Assembly: GCA_015501605.1 (NCBI GenBank)
Contig: JADNRZ010000008.1
Location: forward strand, 62,001 to 126,000
DNA: 64,000 bases
Direction: 5' to 3'
DNA from: Panaeolus papilionaceus
Lineage: Eukaryota > Basidiomycota > Agaricomycetes > Agaricales
The notes under the pieces are model-generated. The model searched no databases. It was not told where the DNA came from and was given only the letters and a program-made list of their open reading frames with translations. Below are positions 46,655-58,615 of this stretch, in pieces; the first letter of the stretch is position 1; each line of letters starts with the position of its first letter. Both the position numbers and the translations under genes were made by a program.

Positions 46655-47457
46655 AACTTCTTCGTCTCTGGGATGATCTCAACATCCCTCACAAAGAGAA
46701 GAAACAAGTTGCTGGATCCCCTCTCGTGATCATTTGCATCCAAGTTGACATGAACAAGCTTCAACTATCTCTTCCAGATTGTGCTCTACATGACCTCCTC
46801 CAAGAGTTAGAGCTCTGGTGCTCTAAGGACAGCTATGTGTCTCGCAAAGGCTGTACTTATTGCCAGTGGCAAAGGCTAGCTGGGTGGCTCAACTGGGCTT
46901 TCAATGTATTCCCTCTCCTTCATCCATGCTTGTCCAATTTTTATGACAAGATGAACACCAAGTCTGATCCATCCAGAGCCACACAATGCTTTCACCCCAA
47001 TAACGCCATAAAAACCGACCTTGCCTGGGCTGCTTACTAGATGCAAAAGTCTGAAGGTGTGCGCATCCTTGACCATATTCATTGTTCCCCACTCAAGGCT
47101 GATATTTCTATCTATTGCAATGCAAGTCTTGAAGGTATGGGTTTCTATGTGGCTGGGCAACACTACAGTTTCATGTCTCTGCATATCCCTGCCCAAAGAC
47201 TTCATTTTCTATCATGAAGCTCTCTGTGTTCTCGCTGCCTTGGCATGGGTTGATGACACAGAACCTTTGAAACATTGTGTTGTCATTTTCTGCAACAACT
47301 CCAACACGGTAGACATGTTTAACACACTTGCCACCTCTTCTCACCTCAACCATATCCTTCACCACTCCTGTGACATCTTACTGCAGTCTCTTCATGACTT
47401 GAAGGTCATTTACATCCAGGGGCAACAGAATGAAATCACCAACACTTTGTCATGTTG
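46655..47457 (+). pseudogene. DIRS-like element, RT thumb and RNase H
   Basis: This continues the RT after the gypsy insertion (see 39453-40383). The RNase H segment contains ISIYCNASLEGMGFYVAGQH (near 47105), then, after a frame change near 47180, ALCVLAALAWVDD and CNNSNTVDMFNTL. It ends IYIQGQQNEITNTLS at 47457. These match the DNSNTVD and GxxN-ADxLS blocks usual in DIRS RNase H. The stop at 47038 and the frame change make it inactive. Confidence 0.75.
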
Positions 47458-47535
47458 ACAATTTTCTCGTGCTATCTCTCTTGACCCTCTCATTAAAATC
47501 TCTCCTTTTCAACCCCCCCAGTTCACAGACTGAGT

Positions 47536-48522
47536 ATGCCACCTTCACATCAGCCTCTTCGTCCCATATGGACAGAAGACCAGTTCATATCTAAGCAAGT
47601 GCATGCATTGGGGATGAAACTAGACCATGCAATGTGGTGCTCATATGAGTCTGCCTTCAATTCTTGGAGGACTTTTGCAGACCACCACTCTTTTCCTATT
47701 TTTCCTTCTGTTATCACATTGTCTAATTATGTTTTATATATGTCTGATTTTATAAAACCTGATTCTGTTGCAACCTACCTGGCTGGAATCATTCATTACC
47801 TGAGCCCGATCTACCCTGATATACAGGATATTCACAACTCATCTCTGGTGAAAGATTGCTTAACAGGGTGTTGTTGTCTCAACAACAAACCCATCATTCA
47901 GAAACAGCCCCTTCCTCTCAATCTAATACAGAGTGCTGTTTCCACCTTGCTGAAGAGTTATGACAATTTATTGTTCAAAACAATGCTCTCAGTAGGATTT
48001 CATGCCCTTCTATGGCTGGGGGACCTGTGTTATCTGGACATTCTGTACTTACAGAATCCTGCAAAGATTGCAAAATGAGCTTCAGTTTTGTTCTCCTCCA
48101 CACAGTTATCTTATGTGCTCCCTTATCACAAAGCCAACAAGTTCTTTGAAGGAAATCTTATTGTCATAAAAAACATTTGGCCGGAATGTGATATTCTTCA
48201 TCTTATTTCTTCATATATTGAAAATTGGGACTCACATCATCCCTACTCTTCCCCTCTCTGGTTAACCTACAATGGGGATGTCCCTACTAGGCACTTCTTC
48301 CTTTCATGGCTGAAGTGCCTTAATCTTGGCAGTGGCATCACTGGTCAATTGATGCACACTGGCAGAGCCACAACACTTGCATCTATTGGAGTTCCATCAC
48401 ATGTAATCCAAGCTCTCAGTAGATGGATGTCTGACACATGGAATATATATATACAGTGTCATCCCATGTTGCTCACTGAATTATGCACATGTTCTTTGGT
48501 TTCCTCAACATCACCTCCTTGA
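47536..48522 (+). pseudogene. DIRS-like element, tyrosine recombinase
   Basis: A phage-integrase-type recombinase in one frame interrupted by a single TGA at 48076-48078. The N-terminal core-binding part is SYESAFNSWRTFADHHSFP and VATYLAGIIHYL. The catalytic part has FHALLWLGDL, where the family has a catalytic Arg in the position of Trp (LRLGEL type). HTGRATTLASIGVPSHVIQ follows, the H-x-x-R box, then RWMSDTWNIYIQCHP with the nucleophile Tyr. This enzyme integrates the circular cDNA of DIRS elements. The stop and the missing first Arg mean it is dead. The 3' terminus of the element was not delimited. Confidence 0.8.
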
Positions 48523-49101
48523 GGTTCATCTTTTATTCTGGTTGGGATAGGTATAGGGAGTCCAACCAGTACCTGTGCCTATCTTAGACTGTGTATTTGT
48601 TTAAAATTTATCATTTATTATGTGGAGGACAACCTAATCAATCGGTGTCCTCCACACCCTCCTAATACCTTGCGGAAATGACCGAATGCCCACATTGGCC
48701 ACGGTTATGTCATTTTATTACACAGTACAGGTAATTACATATATTTTACCAGTTATTTGCTTCCCATGTTAGTCCCTAGTCTGAATTGTTAAGTCCTCTT
48801 GGTTTCACCATCAAGCTAGGCTGAACTTGACTCCAAGTTAACTCCAACTCATGGCAATACTATGAGTAGCTAGTAGCAATGACTAACAGGGGCAAGCCAG
48901 CCCATGTTTTTCCTCATAAACTTTCATGAAAACCACCAAAATTCGGGAAAGGAATTGGGATTACTGGATTTAGGGTTGAACACAATCTAGTGGAGACCCA
49001 ACAACACAAGTTGCATAGCAAATCACAACAAGAAGCAGTGATAATTGAGGAAATCGGAGAGTGAGGATGCAGGCACAAAAAAGCAGAGAAAACATATGTA
49101 G
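48523..49101. other. Boundary between the transposon block and host genes
   Basis: It holds the presumed 3' end of the DIRS-like element and the 3' UTR of the eIF3c gene. No ORF or repeat is recognised. From here on no transposon sequence is seen. Confidence 0.5.
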
Positions 49102-52033
49102 TTACTGTGCAGTCAGTCGCTCGCCCTGGCCAACCATCTCATTACCCAATCCATGAGAGAAACGGGCATTGCGAGCACGAGGGTTACCTACAACGGAATT
49201 CACAGCAAACTGATTAGCCCAGAATATAAGATTTTAATGAATAAACATTACCCTTCACGCCGCGCGTTCGTTCTCCACGGCCACGACGCTCCTGTGTTTG
49301 CTCATTCCTCTTCTCATTTTTGCCGCCATCTGCACGTTCACCCCATCCACCAGTACCTCCCATCTTGATGTCCAATGCCTTCTCGTTTTGCTCAACTAAA
49401 TTGGCGAGTTTATCGGCAAGTGTTTGGGACAATTGCTGAGCACGCGACAATTCCATACGATGGAAAACGACAACACCATCCGACTGATCAAGTGACGCAG
49501 ACAGCTCTTCGCTCCAAATCATCTTCGAAACGATGGATGTGACTGTGCGAAGGGGCAGAGAAAAGGTGCGCGAAAGGAGTGACAGTGACAGGCTGCTGTA
49601 GTGAGGTGCATATGTAAAGAGATAAGTGCGAAGGCCCTGTTCTTGAATTCGTCTGGTACACATAAGCACAGGAAGGTTATCAAGGGAAAAAAAAAGAGAG
49701 GACTTACTTTCCGAGCATCTCCTTAACTGTCGTGGCTTCCGGCATCAGACTCCAGATCTTGATGCTTTGAATCAAGTCACGGCATTTCTCCCACTCGCCG
49801 TCTTGCAGGGCTTTGCTGGCCTGCATAATATGATCCCTGGTACTCTCAGGAGGGCCGGTAAAGACCTGGCGATCTGCAAAGTCCAAAAGTCGACGGAAAG
49901 GCTTTGAGATGGTTTTGCGTTTGAGGTCTTCTGAATCGATGCTGGCGAGAAGAGGGATTTCGACGAGCATGCTAGAAACCAGGAAAGCGGCCTCGAGCAA
50001 TTCTGTGTTGATATGCATGTGGAATGGGAGCTGTCGTTGCTTCTCGGCCTTTTCTTGTTCAGGGGACATAGTCTGGAAGCGCTGTTGATGCACACCCTGG
50101 GCCAAAAGTTCCTTTACACGTTGTGTAGTGAAGATGTCCTGAAGTATGCCTTGGGATTCCTTGATGAGACCGGACCTGAAGGCGCAGAGACCGAGTTGCA
50201 CCACAGTACGGTTATATAAGATTTGGGTGGCTACGTCGGCGGAATGAATGGACTCTTGAAGGTGTGACATCAGGAGCATATCGCGTGAGGTATAGAAGTC
50301 ATTATGAAGGGCATGGTGGTAGATGTGGCTGAGCATAGCCCTTGTTCTAAGCAGAGTGTCGCCAGATTTGTACAAATGGACGCAGAGCGCATGGACAAGA
50401 GCGGTCGTGGTCGTCTCTTTGGAAAGGATCATCGTGGGCTTGACATCAGAAGACTCTGCTGCTGACTCGAGGGCTTGAACAACGGGGTCCGGCTTCGACA
50501 GCAAAATATCAATACAAAACGCATGCGGTGAGAATGACTGATGATATACCTTGGAGTAAATGTGTTCTAACCGCCGCATAATCACTCTTCCCAACGGCCC
50601 GCCTTGTGATGTTTTTTCGTAAAATGCTTGAGCGCGACAAATGGTGCAGTAAAGCACCTTTTCATCCTTGAGGCGGTCGACGTACTCCGTACCATGTGGG
50701 TCGATATTTTGTAAACTGCGGGTAAATTCGTCGTCGAGGCGATCAACAAAGCTAATGATAGAGCCCCGGATACGAACAACACCCCCTTCAGTTACAGGAG
50801 AGCGTTCGACGGACTCGTCATAGTCATCCGTGATTTCTTGGACGGAGTAATTTGGATCTGAGGCAACGATGGATACAAGTTGATCGACTTCGCGTTGAGC
50901 AGCGAGCCACAGTTCGATAGGCATATGAGTGGAGACAGACGAGTTGTAGTCAAAGCGAGAAGAAATAAGGGCTAGGAGAACACGGATGCGTTGATAAGGA
51001 GTGACGGCGATTTCAAGCAGAGTTTCGAGAATGCGAATTTGTTCTACCCTATCCGTGTTCTGAGGAATGAGATGTGAGTCCACCAGTCCATCAAATTGGT
51101 TGTGGAGCAAAAGACGCGCACCTTTTTACCACGAGCCTCCTGAACAGCCTGCAGGTGTTTGAAGATATGCTCGGGAGTATACTGAACAGACTTTCCACCT
51201 CTGCCAACTGTGGTGAACTCGTCCACCATCTCTCCTCCTGGAGCAACAGGAACACGAACAACTGGGGGTTGAGGGGCTGGTTGAGCTATGGACGCCTGAT
51301 ATTCACGCTCAAAGACTTCCGGGTCCTGTCTTCGATTAAGCATGCTTTTACGCCACAAATGATATTTTTACAAACCTGTTGGTATTTTTTGATATCGCTT
51401 TCGTACTCCTTCATCGACTTCTTGATTTTTTGCTTCATGGCTGTGAGAGCCTTGGCATTGGAAGCGTTCATTTTTTTCTTTGCTTCCTTTTCTTTTTGCA
51501 AAGTACCAGCGATGGAGGTTTCGAGATTGATAAGGGTCTTGATAAAATGACTCGGAACGGGCTCTGAGAGGTTATGTTGCCTCTGAATCAGTCGCACAAG
51601 CTTGTCAAATTCTGCATCAAACATAAGGGAATGGTAATTTTTTTATATCATTTTCATGAAACATACCAGTCGACGTTGCCATCCAGTCGTTGATTTTCAT
51701 AGCGTTGTCCATTGCCTTGCTTGTGGCCTCCATCTCCTTCAGACGCTTGTCGACAGCACTAAGGATACGAATAGGGCCCCGATCTTCATCATCAGAGGAC
51801 TCATCGCTGAGGTCCTGCTTGTCACTATCATCGCTCTCGCTTTCGCTGTCTTCAGAGTCGGATGAGTCGCTGGATTCTGAACCTGCAGTGCGCAGGAAGC
51901 GCGACATGGCGGGTTTGGCAGCGGTGGTAGTGGGTTTGGAGGGGGCCTCGTCCTCCCCGCTGGACATAAGCTCATCCTCAGACTCAGAGCTGTCGGAATC
52001 GGAGTCGCCTGCTTGTCTAAAAAATCGAGACAT
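49102..52033 (-). CDS. NIP1: Translation initiation factor eIF3 subunit c (six exons, 881 aa)
   Basis: This is a core eIF3 subunit that scaffolds the 43S pre-initiation complex and contacts eIF1 and eIF5. Exons are 52033-51667, 51611-51376, 51325-51122, 51059-49708, 49652-49252 and 49187-49102, summing to 2,646 nt. The N-terminus [20 protein letters not shown] is acidic and Ser-rich, as usual for eIF3c. NDWMATST joins EFDKLVRLI across intron 1. The middle contains [20 protein letters not shown] and [20 protein letters not shown]. The C-terminal PCI region includes [13 protein letters not shown] and [11 protein letters not shown]. The end is Gly/Arg/Glu-rich. All introns are GT-AG and 48-65 bp. 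The length is normal for the family. The gene borders the transposon block but is intact. Confidence 0.95.
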
Positions 52034-52277
52034 GGTGGATGTCGTGTATCAAAAGTCAAGAATGACTTGAAATCGGTATACAAAATGATTACGTATTTAA
52101 ATAAACAAATTTATGAGATAACTATTATTTGATGACAAATACCCATGACCCGTAAAATAATAATTATATATTTTGAAGCTTGAAACTAATGTCCTTCTTG
52201 AAGTTGAATCGCATAGCTTTTTTTAAAAAAAAGGTAATTCTTCAGCTCTCATCATCATTAAATACGATGACAACTCC

Positions 52278-53062
52278 TCACCTTTCAACACCCCAAAGCG
52301 CCAATAAACCTGTTAATAACGCGGATATTAACTTTTTCCCAGTAGGCCTTGACCAATTAGTGCAGGAAGCGATCCCAATTGATACTCCAAGGATGACGCT
52401 GTTAACTGAAACAATATTAGCCACTAGATTCGGAGTAAGGGACGTGCACAAAGGAAACTTACGGCCAGTAATATGCTTATGTGTAAGAGGTCTGATCAAG
52501 AAGGCAGACAAAGGTGTCGCCAAATTATTTTTGACCTGCAAGCGCTGGATTCCAAGGGAGTTGAGAAGGTGGCTCTGTGCTGTGAGCAGGGCAATGGAAC
52601 CTCCGACGCTTGTCAAGATGGCGGTTACGTCCTTCTGTAGCTGAGGCCGAAGAAAGAAGGTGCGGCCCAACAGCCCAAAAATACCGACATTAACTGTGAG
52701 GAATGTCAATAAAGGGCGAATACAGACTATGCATGATGTTTTGCCCTACCAATTCCCACCAGTCCACCTATGCACTTCTCCCTCGTCATGGCCGTTGGAG
52801 CTGACTTTTGAGAGTGCTGACGATTACGGCTTTCCACCTTCGAGGACCTTGGTACCCCGGTGCTGGGTGCGGACGGGTGTGATGCATCTGAATCGTCGCT
52901 TTCTAGCTGTTCTTTAAAGTCAGGGGCTACGAGATTGACTTTGGATGAGGTGTTAATCTGTGAAGTTGAGGTGGGCGGGGTGACGTTCAATAGAGCCGGG
53001 TCTGGCTGAGGTTGCTGAGAAGGAGGAGGAGCGTTATGAGCGGCAACAGAAGCGTAAGACAT
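52278..53062 (-). CDS. Small fungal membrane protein of unknown function (three exons, 223 aa)
   Basis: Exons are 53062-52750, 52693-52463 and 52405-52278 (672 nt). The N-terminal 95 residues are polar, Pro/Ser-rich and probably disordered (MSYASVAAHN start). Then come two hydrophobic segments, GGLVGIVNVGIFGLLG and VTAILTSVGGSIALL, separated by a short basic loop. A third weak one lies near the C-terminus (SVILGVSIGIA). The GGLxGxVNVG pattern resembles, from memory, a family of uncharacterised basidiomycete membrane proteins. I cannot name a function. The second intron is 57 bp, a multiple of three and open, so its removal is inferred from good splice sites. The stop lies 245 bp from the eIF3c start. 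Confidence 0.7.
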
Positions 53063-53151
53063 TTGTGTTGTATGTAGTAATGGGACAACAGTCGTATAAG
53101 TAGGAGGAGGGTATAATAATAATAATAATATGACATCATTCTATGACATCA

Positions 53152-56100
53152 TTAAAAAACATCTGAAGAGTGGGGACAGTCTGCTGCCACGTGACCTGGT
53201 CGTTCACAGTCGGTGCAAAAGGGCTCCTTCATTGCGTCATCTTTTAGCAAACTGCAATTGAAGATGTCGTGTCCTGGTCTTTCGCATATTTCGCACACCT
53301 CTTCTGTTCCGGCTCCACCAACTATACTCTCAGAGCTAGTTGTGCTGGAAGACGCAATGCTCAATCGGTTTTGGTTGTCCCCCACTTCAGTACCATTCTT
53401 CGACCCTTTCCTGTGTCGAGTTAGCTTTTCCTTTAAGCGTTCGAGTTCCTGTTCAAGCTCGTCCTATGGATTCATTCAATATAGAGGGTTTCAACCATTC
53501 AGTGGACAGCGCATACCTCGCGATAAATCTGATGCAGTTGTCGTTAGATAAATATAGCCAGTTTGAAATAAAGACCATGCGAGGGCGTACCTTGGCTTCA
53601 ACAAGTGCTTCAAGTTCGCTGACTTCTTTGTTGTGCTTGGTAGGTTTTTTAACAAGTCAGGGTTGACAACGGGTTGCATGAATGGTCACACCACTCACAT
53701 CATGTATCGCTCGAGCATGTTTCATTTCCAGGTCGTGGAGGCGTTTTCTCATCTGCTCAAGGTCGGCCTGCGCTTCTCTTTAGTCTACAAACGACGACGA
53801 AAATTAACGAAGCTTACTTCCTGGCGGACACGTTGGTCCTTGAGCGTCTTCTGTAGACCTTCTGTATCGCCTAGTACTTCGGTGGTGTCGGCACTACTGT
53901 CCAGATTTTCTTCCAAGACTTGCACCTCCTGTGATTTCATTAGCAAAGGTAATGGGATTGTCGAACGAATGGAATATATAACCTGTCTTAGCTGTTCAAC
54001 CTCCGAAACCAGTATCGAGTTTTCCGACTTGAGCAGCTTGATCTGCTGAGCCGCTGCGACATTCTCTTTCTGCAACTCTTGTACGATATGCCTATGCAAT
54101 TGACTGTCAAAAAAAGATACGCGTTAAACGCATCCTGACGCACTTGAGTCCTGTCACCTCTTCTGATTTAGCGTTTTTATCTGGTGTTGAACCGTTAACC
54201 AGAGAGATTTCACGATTATTTTTCTTCCGCAGCCCGTCAATTTCAAGTCCGAGTTCGGATAGTTGCTTGTCCTTGTCTGCAATTCGAGCTTCCATCAAAG
54301 TGATTTGTTGCTGCGAGTGAAAAATTGGCATGTGCTCCATCCAGGTCATAGGGTGATTATACGCACTTGAAGGGAGCTATTTGTCTGGCCTTTGTTGGCC
54401 ATAGCATCGCGCCCGTGCTCCTTGTTGAACTGTTGAAGTTCCTGACGCAATACCTGAATTTCCTGCTCGGCCCGGACACGCTGACCATTGACTTTCTTGA
54501 TAAAGTTGGACAGACGTGAAGACATATCCCCTTCTTCTTGGTCATCTTCCACGAGAAGATCGAGGTTCTTGAAGCTGCGTCAAATTCAAGCGGACCAGAC
54601 AGAACACGAGCTACTCACCGACAATTCTGCACTGAGCGTTTCCACTTCACTGCGTGCATTCTCGAGAGCAACGGTACTTTCACGCAACGCTTCCTCGATT
54701 TCCTCAACTCTCACCCTGGCCGCTGCATCTGACTTGGCAAGTTGCTCAAGCTCCCGGACCTTGAACGTCAACTCCTTTTTCCGCTGCTCCTCCTCAAACC
54801 TCATCCCATCAAATTTGTCCTGATATGAAGCCATCTCACGTTCAAACCCTGCCCGAGCATCTTCGAGCTGCTCTTCTAATCTCGTACACTTTTTTTGGAG
54901 GTATGTGACCTGCTCTTGCAGTGTTTCGTTGTCAATCTGGGTTGCCGAGTTCAGGGGTATCGATGATTTCTCAACGTCGACTGTTTCAGCACTCTTTGCA
55001 GCATCCATTGCAGCAATACGATTTTCCAGGTCGTACCGATGGGCTTGAGCGGCTGATAGGCGTTCTTCGTATAATGCAATAGTTTCCTGCGTGCCGTTAT
55101 ATTAGTCTTATCCCGTGACCATGTATCATAAAATATACCTGTCCCGCAATGCGAAGTTCGTCTATTTGCGCGCCCAATTCTCTCCTATCCTCGTCGAATT
55201 CTGACCCCATCTGCTCTATCTGTCGCTCCAGGAGTTCAACGCGCTCATTTCGCAGCTCGAGCAGGGTTTCCTTCTCTTTCAACCGTGCCTCTCTGCTACC
55301 AAGAAGATCTTTTAGCGATGTAACTTCGTCCAAGCGACCTTCGAGTTCTTGCTCGTGCACCTTGACCAGACGCTCATTTTCAGATTTGGATTCCGCGAGC
55401 TGGATCATCAGCTGTTGCTGTTCAGCCTGCAATGCGTCGATCTGCTTGCTGTAGCTGTTGATGTTGTTCTGTAAAATCGAGTGCTTTTCCTCCAACAAAT
55501 TCGCTCGTTCATTGGCTCTTTCCTTTTCTTGCTGCAAAGTTTCGACATCGGCCGCAGTATGATTATTGGCTGTAGTAGTTATGTCTGGTTCCGCAACGGA
55601 CGCTGCTCGTAAACGTTCATTTTCGTATTCGACAGCTTCCAATCGTGATTGCAGTCTTTCGATGAGCTGAGTGTCATCTGCACCAACCGAGCGCGTTGAG
55701 GCTGAGGAGCCTGGTCGCGAAATGGAGGCGGCCGAAAACAGCGACGAGGTTGGACCCCGACCATTTTCCGAATTGGTGAAGAGGTCATCCGACGGTGTAA
55801 TTGAAGAGAGACGAAGGGGTCTACTGGGTGAGGGAGGAGGAGGCATGGCGACATCGCTTGGGACCCGAGCTCGAGGGGTGCCAGTAGATGAGGTTCGAGA
55901 TGAGGGCATGGAGGGAGATGAATAGAGTCCTTGGGATAACTTCATGGCACGTGGAGTAGAGAACGGTGAGCCCGAAATACGGCTGGGTGAAGACAGCGAT
56001 CGTGCGATGGACTGTGGGTTTTCAGAGTCCCTGGCGCTAATAGATTTGGATATGGGGCTGCTATTCTCTGATTCCCGTTTGCGAGATGAAAGCTGCTGGG

Positions 56101-57059
56101 CTGTCATGGTGGCATACTTGGATGCTCGAGATCCAGGTGTGATTCTTTCAGATAGGAGTGGTTTTCCAGACGCTGTCGGCGTTTTGGCTGTGTACTTGTA
56201 CTTTGATGTAGCGGCAGGCGTTATGCGACCAGCAGACGAAGCGGTGGGCGTCTGGTATAGTGATGTCGAGGGTGTCCTTCTGCCGTTGGCAATTGTTGCG
56301 GACGGAGTGCGACTTGTGGAGATTGAAGGAGTGATTCTTCCCGAATTAGCGGGTGTAGCTCGTCCATTACGGATAGATGCAACAGAAGAGGGGCGACTGT
56401 ACAACCCGTTGCCAACAGTTGAAGGAGAGAGCTTTGTCGACGCGACAAAGACACCACAGTTAGGCGGGCACGTAAAATAACGTTTTCTGAATGAAAATTT
56501 CTTACAAGTTAGAGAAAGACACGAGATAAATAAGAATTAAAGCTCACCCAGCAACAGTACCATCGTTTTTACCTTTACCATAAAAGCCACCACTCAACTC
56601 TACACCTGCCCAAGTACCAGTTTTTCCGTCGATGTCACCCATGTAGCGAAGAATGCCTTCGTATCCTAAAGATTCGATCCTTACGTTGTCGCCCACTTCA
56701 AAAGATCTTGGTGGTTTATCCAAAGCCATAGAAACCCTACTTGCTGGACGACTGACGGAGCGGGTAAAAGTTGGTGTCTTTGATCGCTCGTTTATGGGTC
56801 TTGAGGCAGCAACCGATCTCCGACCGGAAGGTAAAGGAGCATTTGAAATTGATGATGACTGAGGCGACAATCGGTGTGTTGAAGGATCATTTGCTTTGAT
56901 AGCCTCTGCTAAAGCGCGTTCAATATCTGGATCGATTGTTGAAGGTAAAGGAGGCACTAAAGGTTGTGCAAATGAAGAAGAACGAGATCTAGCTGGAGTC
57001 GGAATAGAAGTAGAACGAGCAGGTATACCAGATTGACGAGGTTTACCAGGAGTTGCCAT
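53152..57059 (-). CDS. CLIP-170-type microtubule plus-end protein (eleven exons, 1121 aa)
   Basis: This protein tracks growing microtubule ends and links them to the cortex and dynein, as CLIP-170, Tip1 and Bik1 do. Exons are 57059-56548, 56486-55139, 55086-54619, 54567-54367, 54310-54144, 54103-53983, 53928-53818, 53767-53699, 53635-53591, 53528-53517 and 53463-53152, totalling 3,366 nt. A basic Ser/Pro-rich N-terminus precedes one CAP-Gly domain (about residues 120-190). It contains GVELSGGFYGKGKNDGTVAG, the GKNDG motif that binds EEY/F tails. A Ser/Thr-rich linker and a long coiled coil (about 400-1040) follow. Two CCHC zinc knuckles end the protein (CEICERPGHDIFNC, CTDCERPGHVAADC), as in CLIP-170. 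Exon 10 is only 12 nt (codes IYRE) and is needed to keep the coil in frame. Start chosen at MATPGKPRQ; an upstream in-frame ATG exists at 57119. Confidence 0.9.
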
Positions 57060-57271
57060 TTCGTCTTGCTTGGGTTGAGTAGTGAAGCTGCTTAAAACCT
57101 CCTGAATCATATAATACATCCAACATCACGTGTTTTTCAAATAACACTCCTCATATCTCACAGTTCACGATAAGTCCGGCTGTATCTTGCATATGCATAA
57201 ATTTGCATGGGCCATGTAGTAATAAAATCGTAAAACAGCAAGAATAAAAAAGCACAACTAAAAAGACTAGT

Positions 57272-57923
57272 TTAACCGCGCTTCTTGGACACACCAACAG
57301 TCTTTCCGCGACGACCTATTAAATTGAATTCAATATCTTATTCGTTATAAAATTCAAAATAATTAAAATACATACCTGTCGTCTTAGTGTGTTGACCCCT
57401 CACACGAAGACCCCAGTAGTGCCTCAATCCACGATGGGCACGAATCTTTTTGAGACGCTCCAAATCATCACGGAGCTTGGAGTCAACACCGTTGGAAAGA
57501 ATCTGAGAGTTCTTGCCGTCAACAATGTCCTTTTGCCTGTTAAGGAACCAGGTAGGGATTTTGAATTGTGTGGGGTTTTGGATAATGGTAACGAGACGCT
57601 CGAGTTCATCAGAGTTGAGGTCACCAGCACTAAACAATAAATCAAATCAGAATCCCTCCCTTGTTCCCCATATTTTCACTCTATTTCCCCGCTCACCGCT
57701 TGTTGAGATCAACATCGGCCTTCTTGCAGACCAAGTTGGAGTAGCGACGACCAACACCCTTGATTTCAGTCAAAGCATACATGATCTTGCGCTTTCCGTC
57801 AACATTGGTATTCAGGAGACGGAGAATGTGCTTTGAAAGGAATTAGCATTTAGGGAATGGGTTGCAAGGAGGGTAGAAACTGACTTGGAATTGTTGATGG
57901 GCTTCGGGAACGACGAGAGACAT
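57272..57923 (-). CDS. RPS18: 40S ribosomal protein S18 (uS13), four exons, 156 aa
   Basis: This small-subunit protein sits at the head of the 40S near the P site and intersubunit bridges. Exons are 57923-57885, 57830-57697, 57629-57376 and 57315-57272, giving 471 nt and exactly 156 residues, the usual fungal length. Conserved blocks are [23 protein letters not shown] (helix-two-turn-helix region), [31 protein letters not shown] and the basic C-terminus [15 protein letters not shown] 13-codon first exon followed by short introns is typical of ribosomal protein genes. It is divergent from the phosphatase gene at 58616. Confidence 0.97.
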
Positions 57924-58615
57924 GATGGCGGCGAATGGAAAGGGTTGATCCTGCGAAAAGGTGGTATGTTAGTCTACCTTGTCATCCAAACGCGAAACGA
58001 GGCATCCAGCTCCAAAAATACGGAAAACGGGTGTAGAATTGTAGATCTTGGGTCGTCTCGTTCAGCGGAATGGCATGGCTTACCTCTTGATGGGATTCTT
58101 TCTGCCAATCGTCAAAGATGGGTCAACGACGTTGGTAACGGTGTCGATGGAGGTTCAAGTGTTTACGTTTGATTGGCTAAACGATTAAAGTCGATCACGT
58201 GTTTTAAGAATAATAATAATTGAGTTGAAGTTCAAAGAGGTTCAAAGTTGAAAGATATTATAGTTGATTCATTCATTGGTTGTATCGTAGAGTGCCATAT
58301 AGATACTATAAACTGCACTTTGAGATATTTTTGAATTGAATATAGCAGTTACTTGTTTCTTGATATTTAAACATGCGTTATCCTTGAGGTTCTCTTCAAA
58401 CCAACTACACTCATACTTGTATACTGTTTTCTACCTAGATATCTATAGCAATAATAATAATTTAATATAAAATGCACGCGAAATACCTGCTTTTAGTCAC
58501 GTGAAAGTATCAAGGCGTGGTACTAGGGTAGGGAAACATTGTTGTTGTTTCCTGTTCCCTTTTGCTCTGACTTGACTTGTCTCTTTCCTTTGACCACCTT
58601 TCGACGTTCATTATA
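57924..58615. promoter_or_regulatory. Divergent promoter region between RPS18 and the phosphatase gene
   Basis: A 692-bp intergenic region serves two genes pointing away from each other. It contains two CACGTG-like sites (near 58195 and 58497), an ATTGG (CCAAT box, near 58170) and an AT-rich middle. These are noted by sight only; no factor assignment is supported. Confidence 0.5.

Noticed and set aside
52278..53062. Naming the small membrane protein Mim1/TOM13
   Set aside because: The two-helix GGLxGxVNVG layout does not match yeast Mim1, so no name was given.
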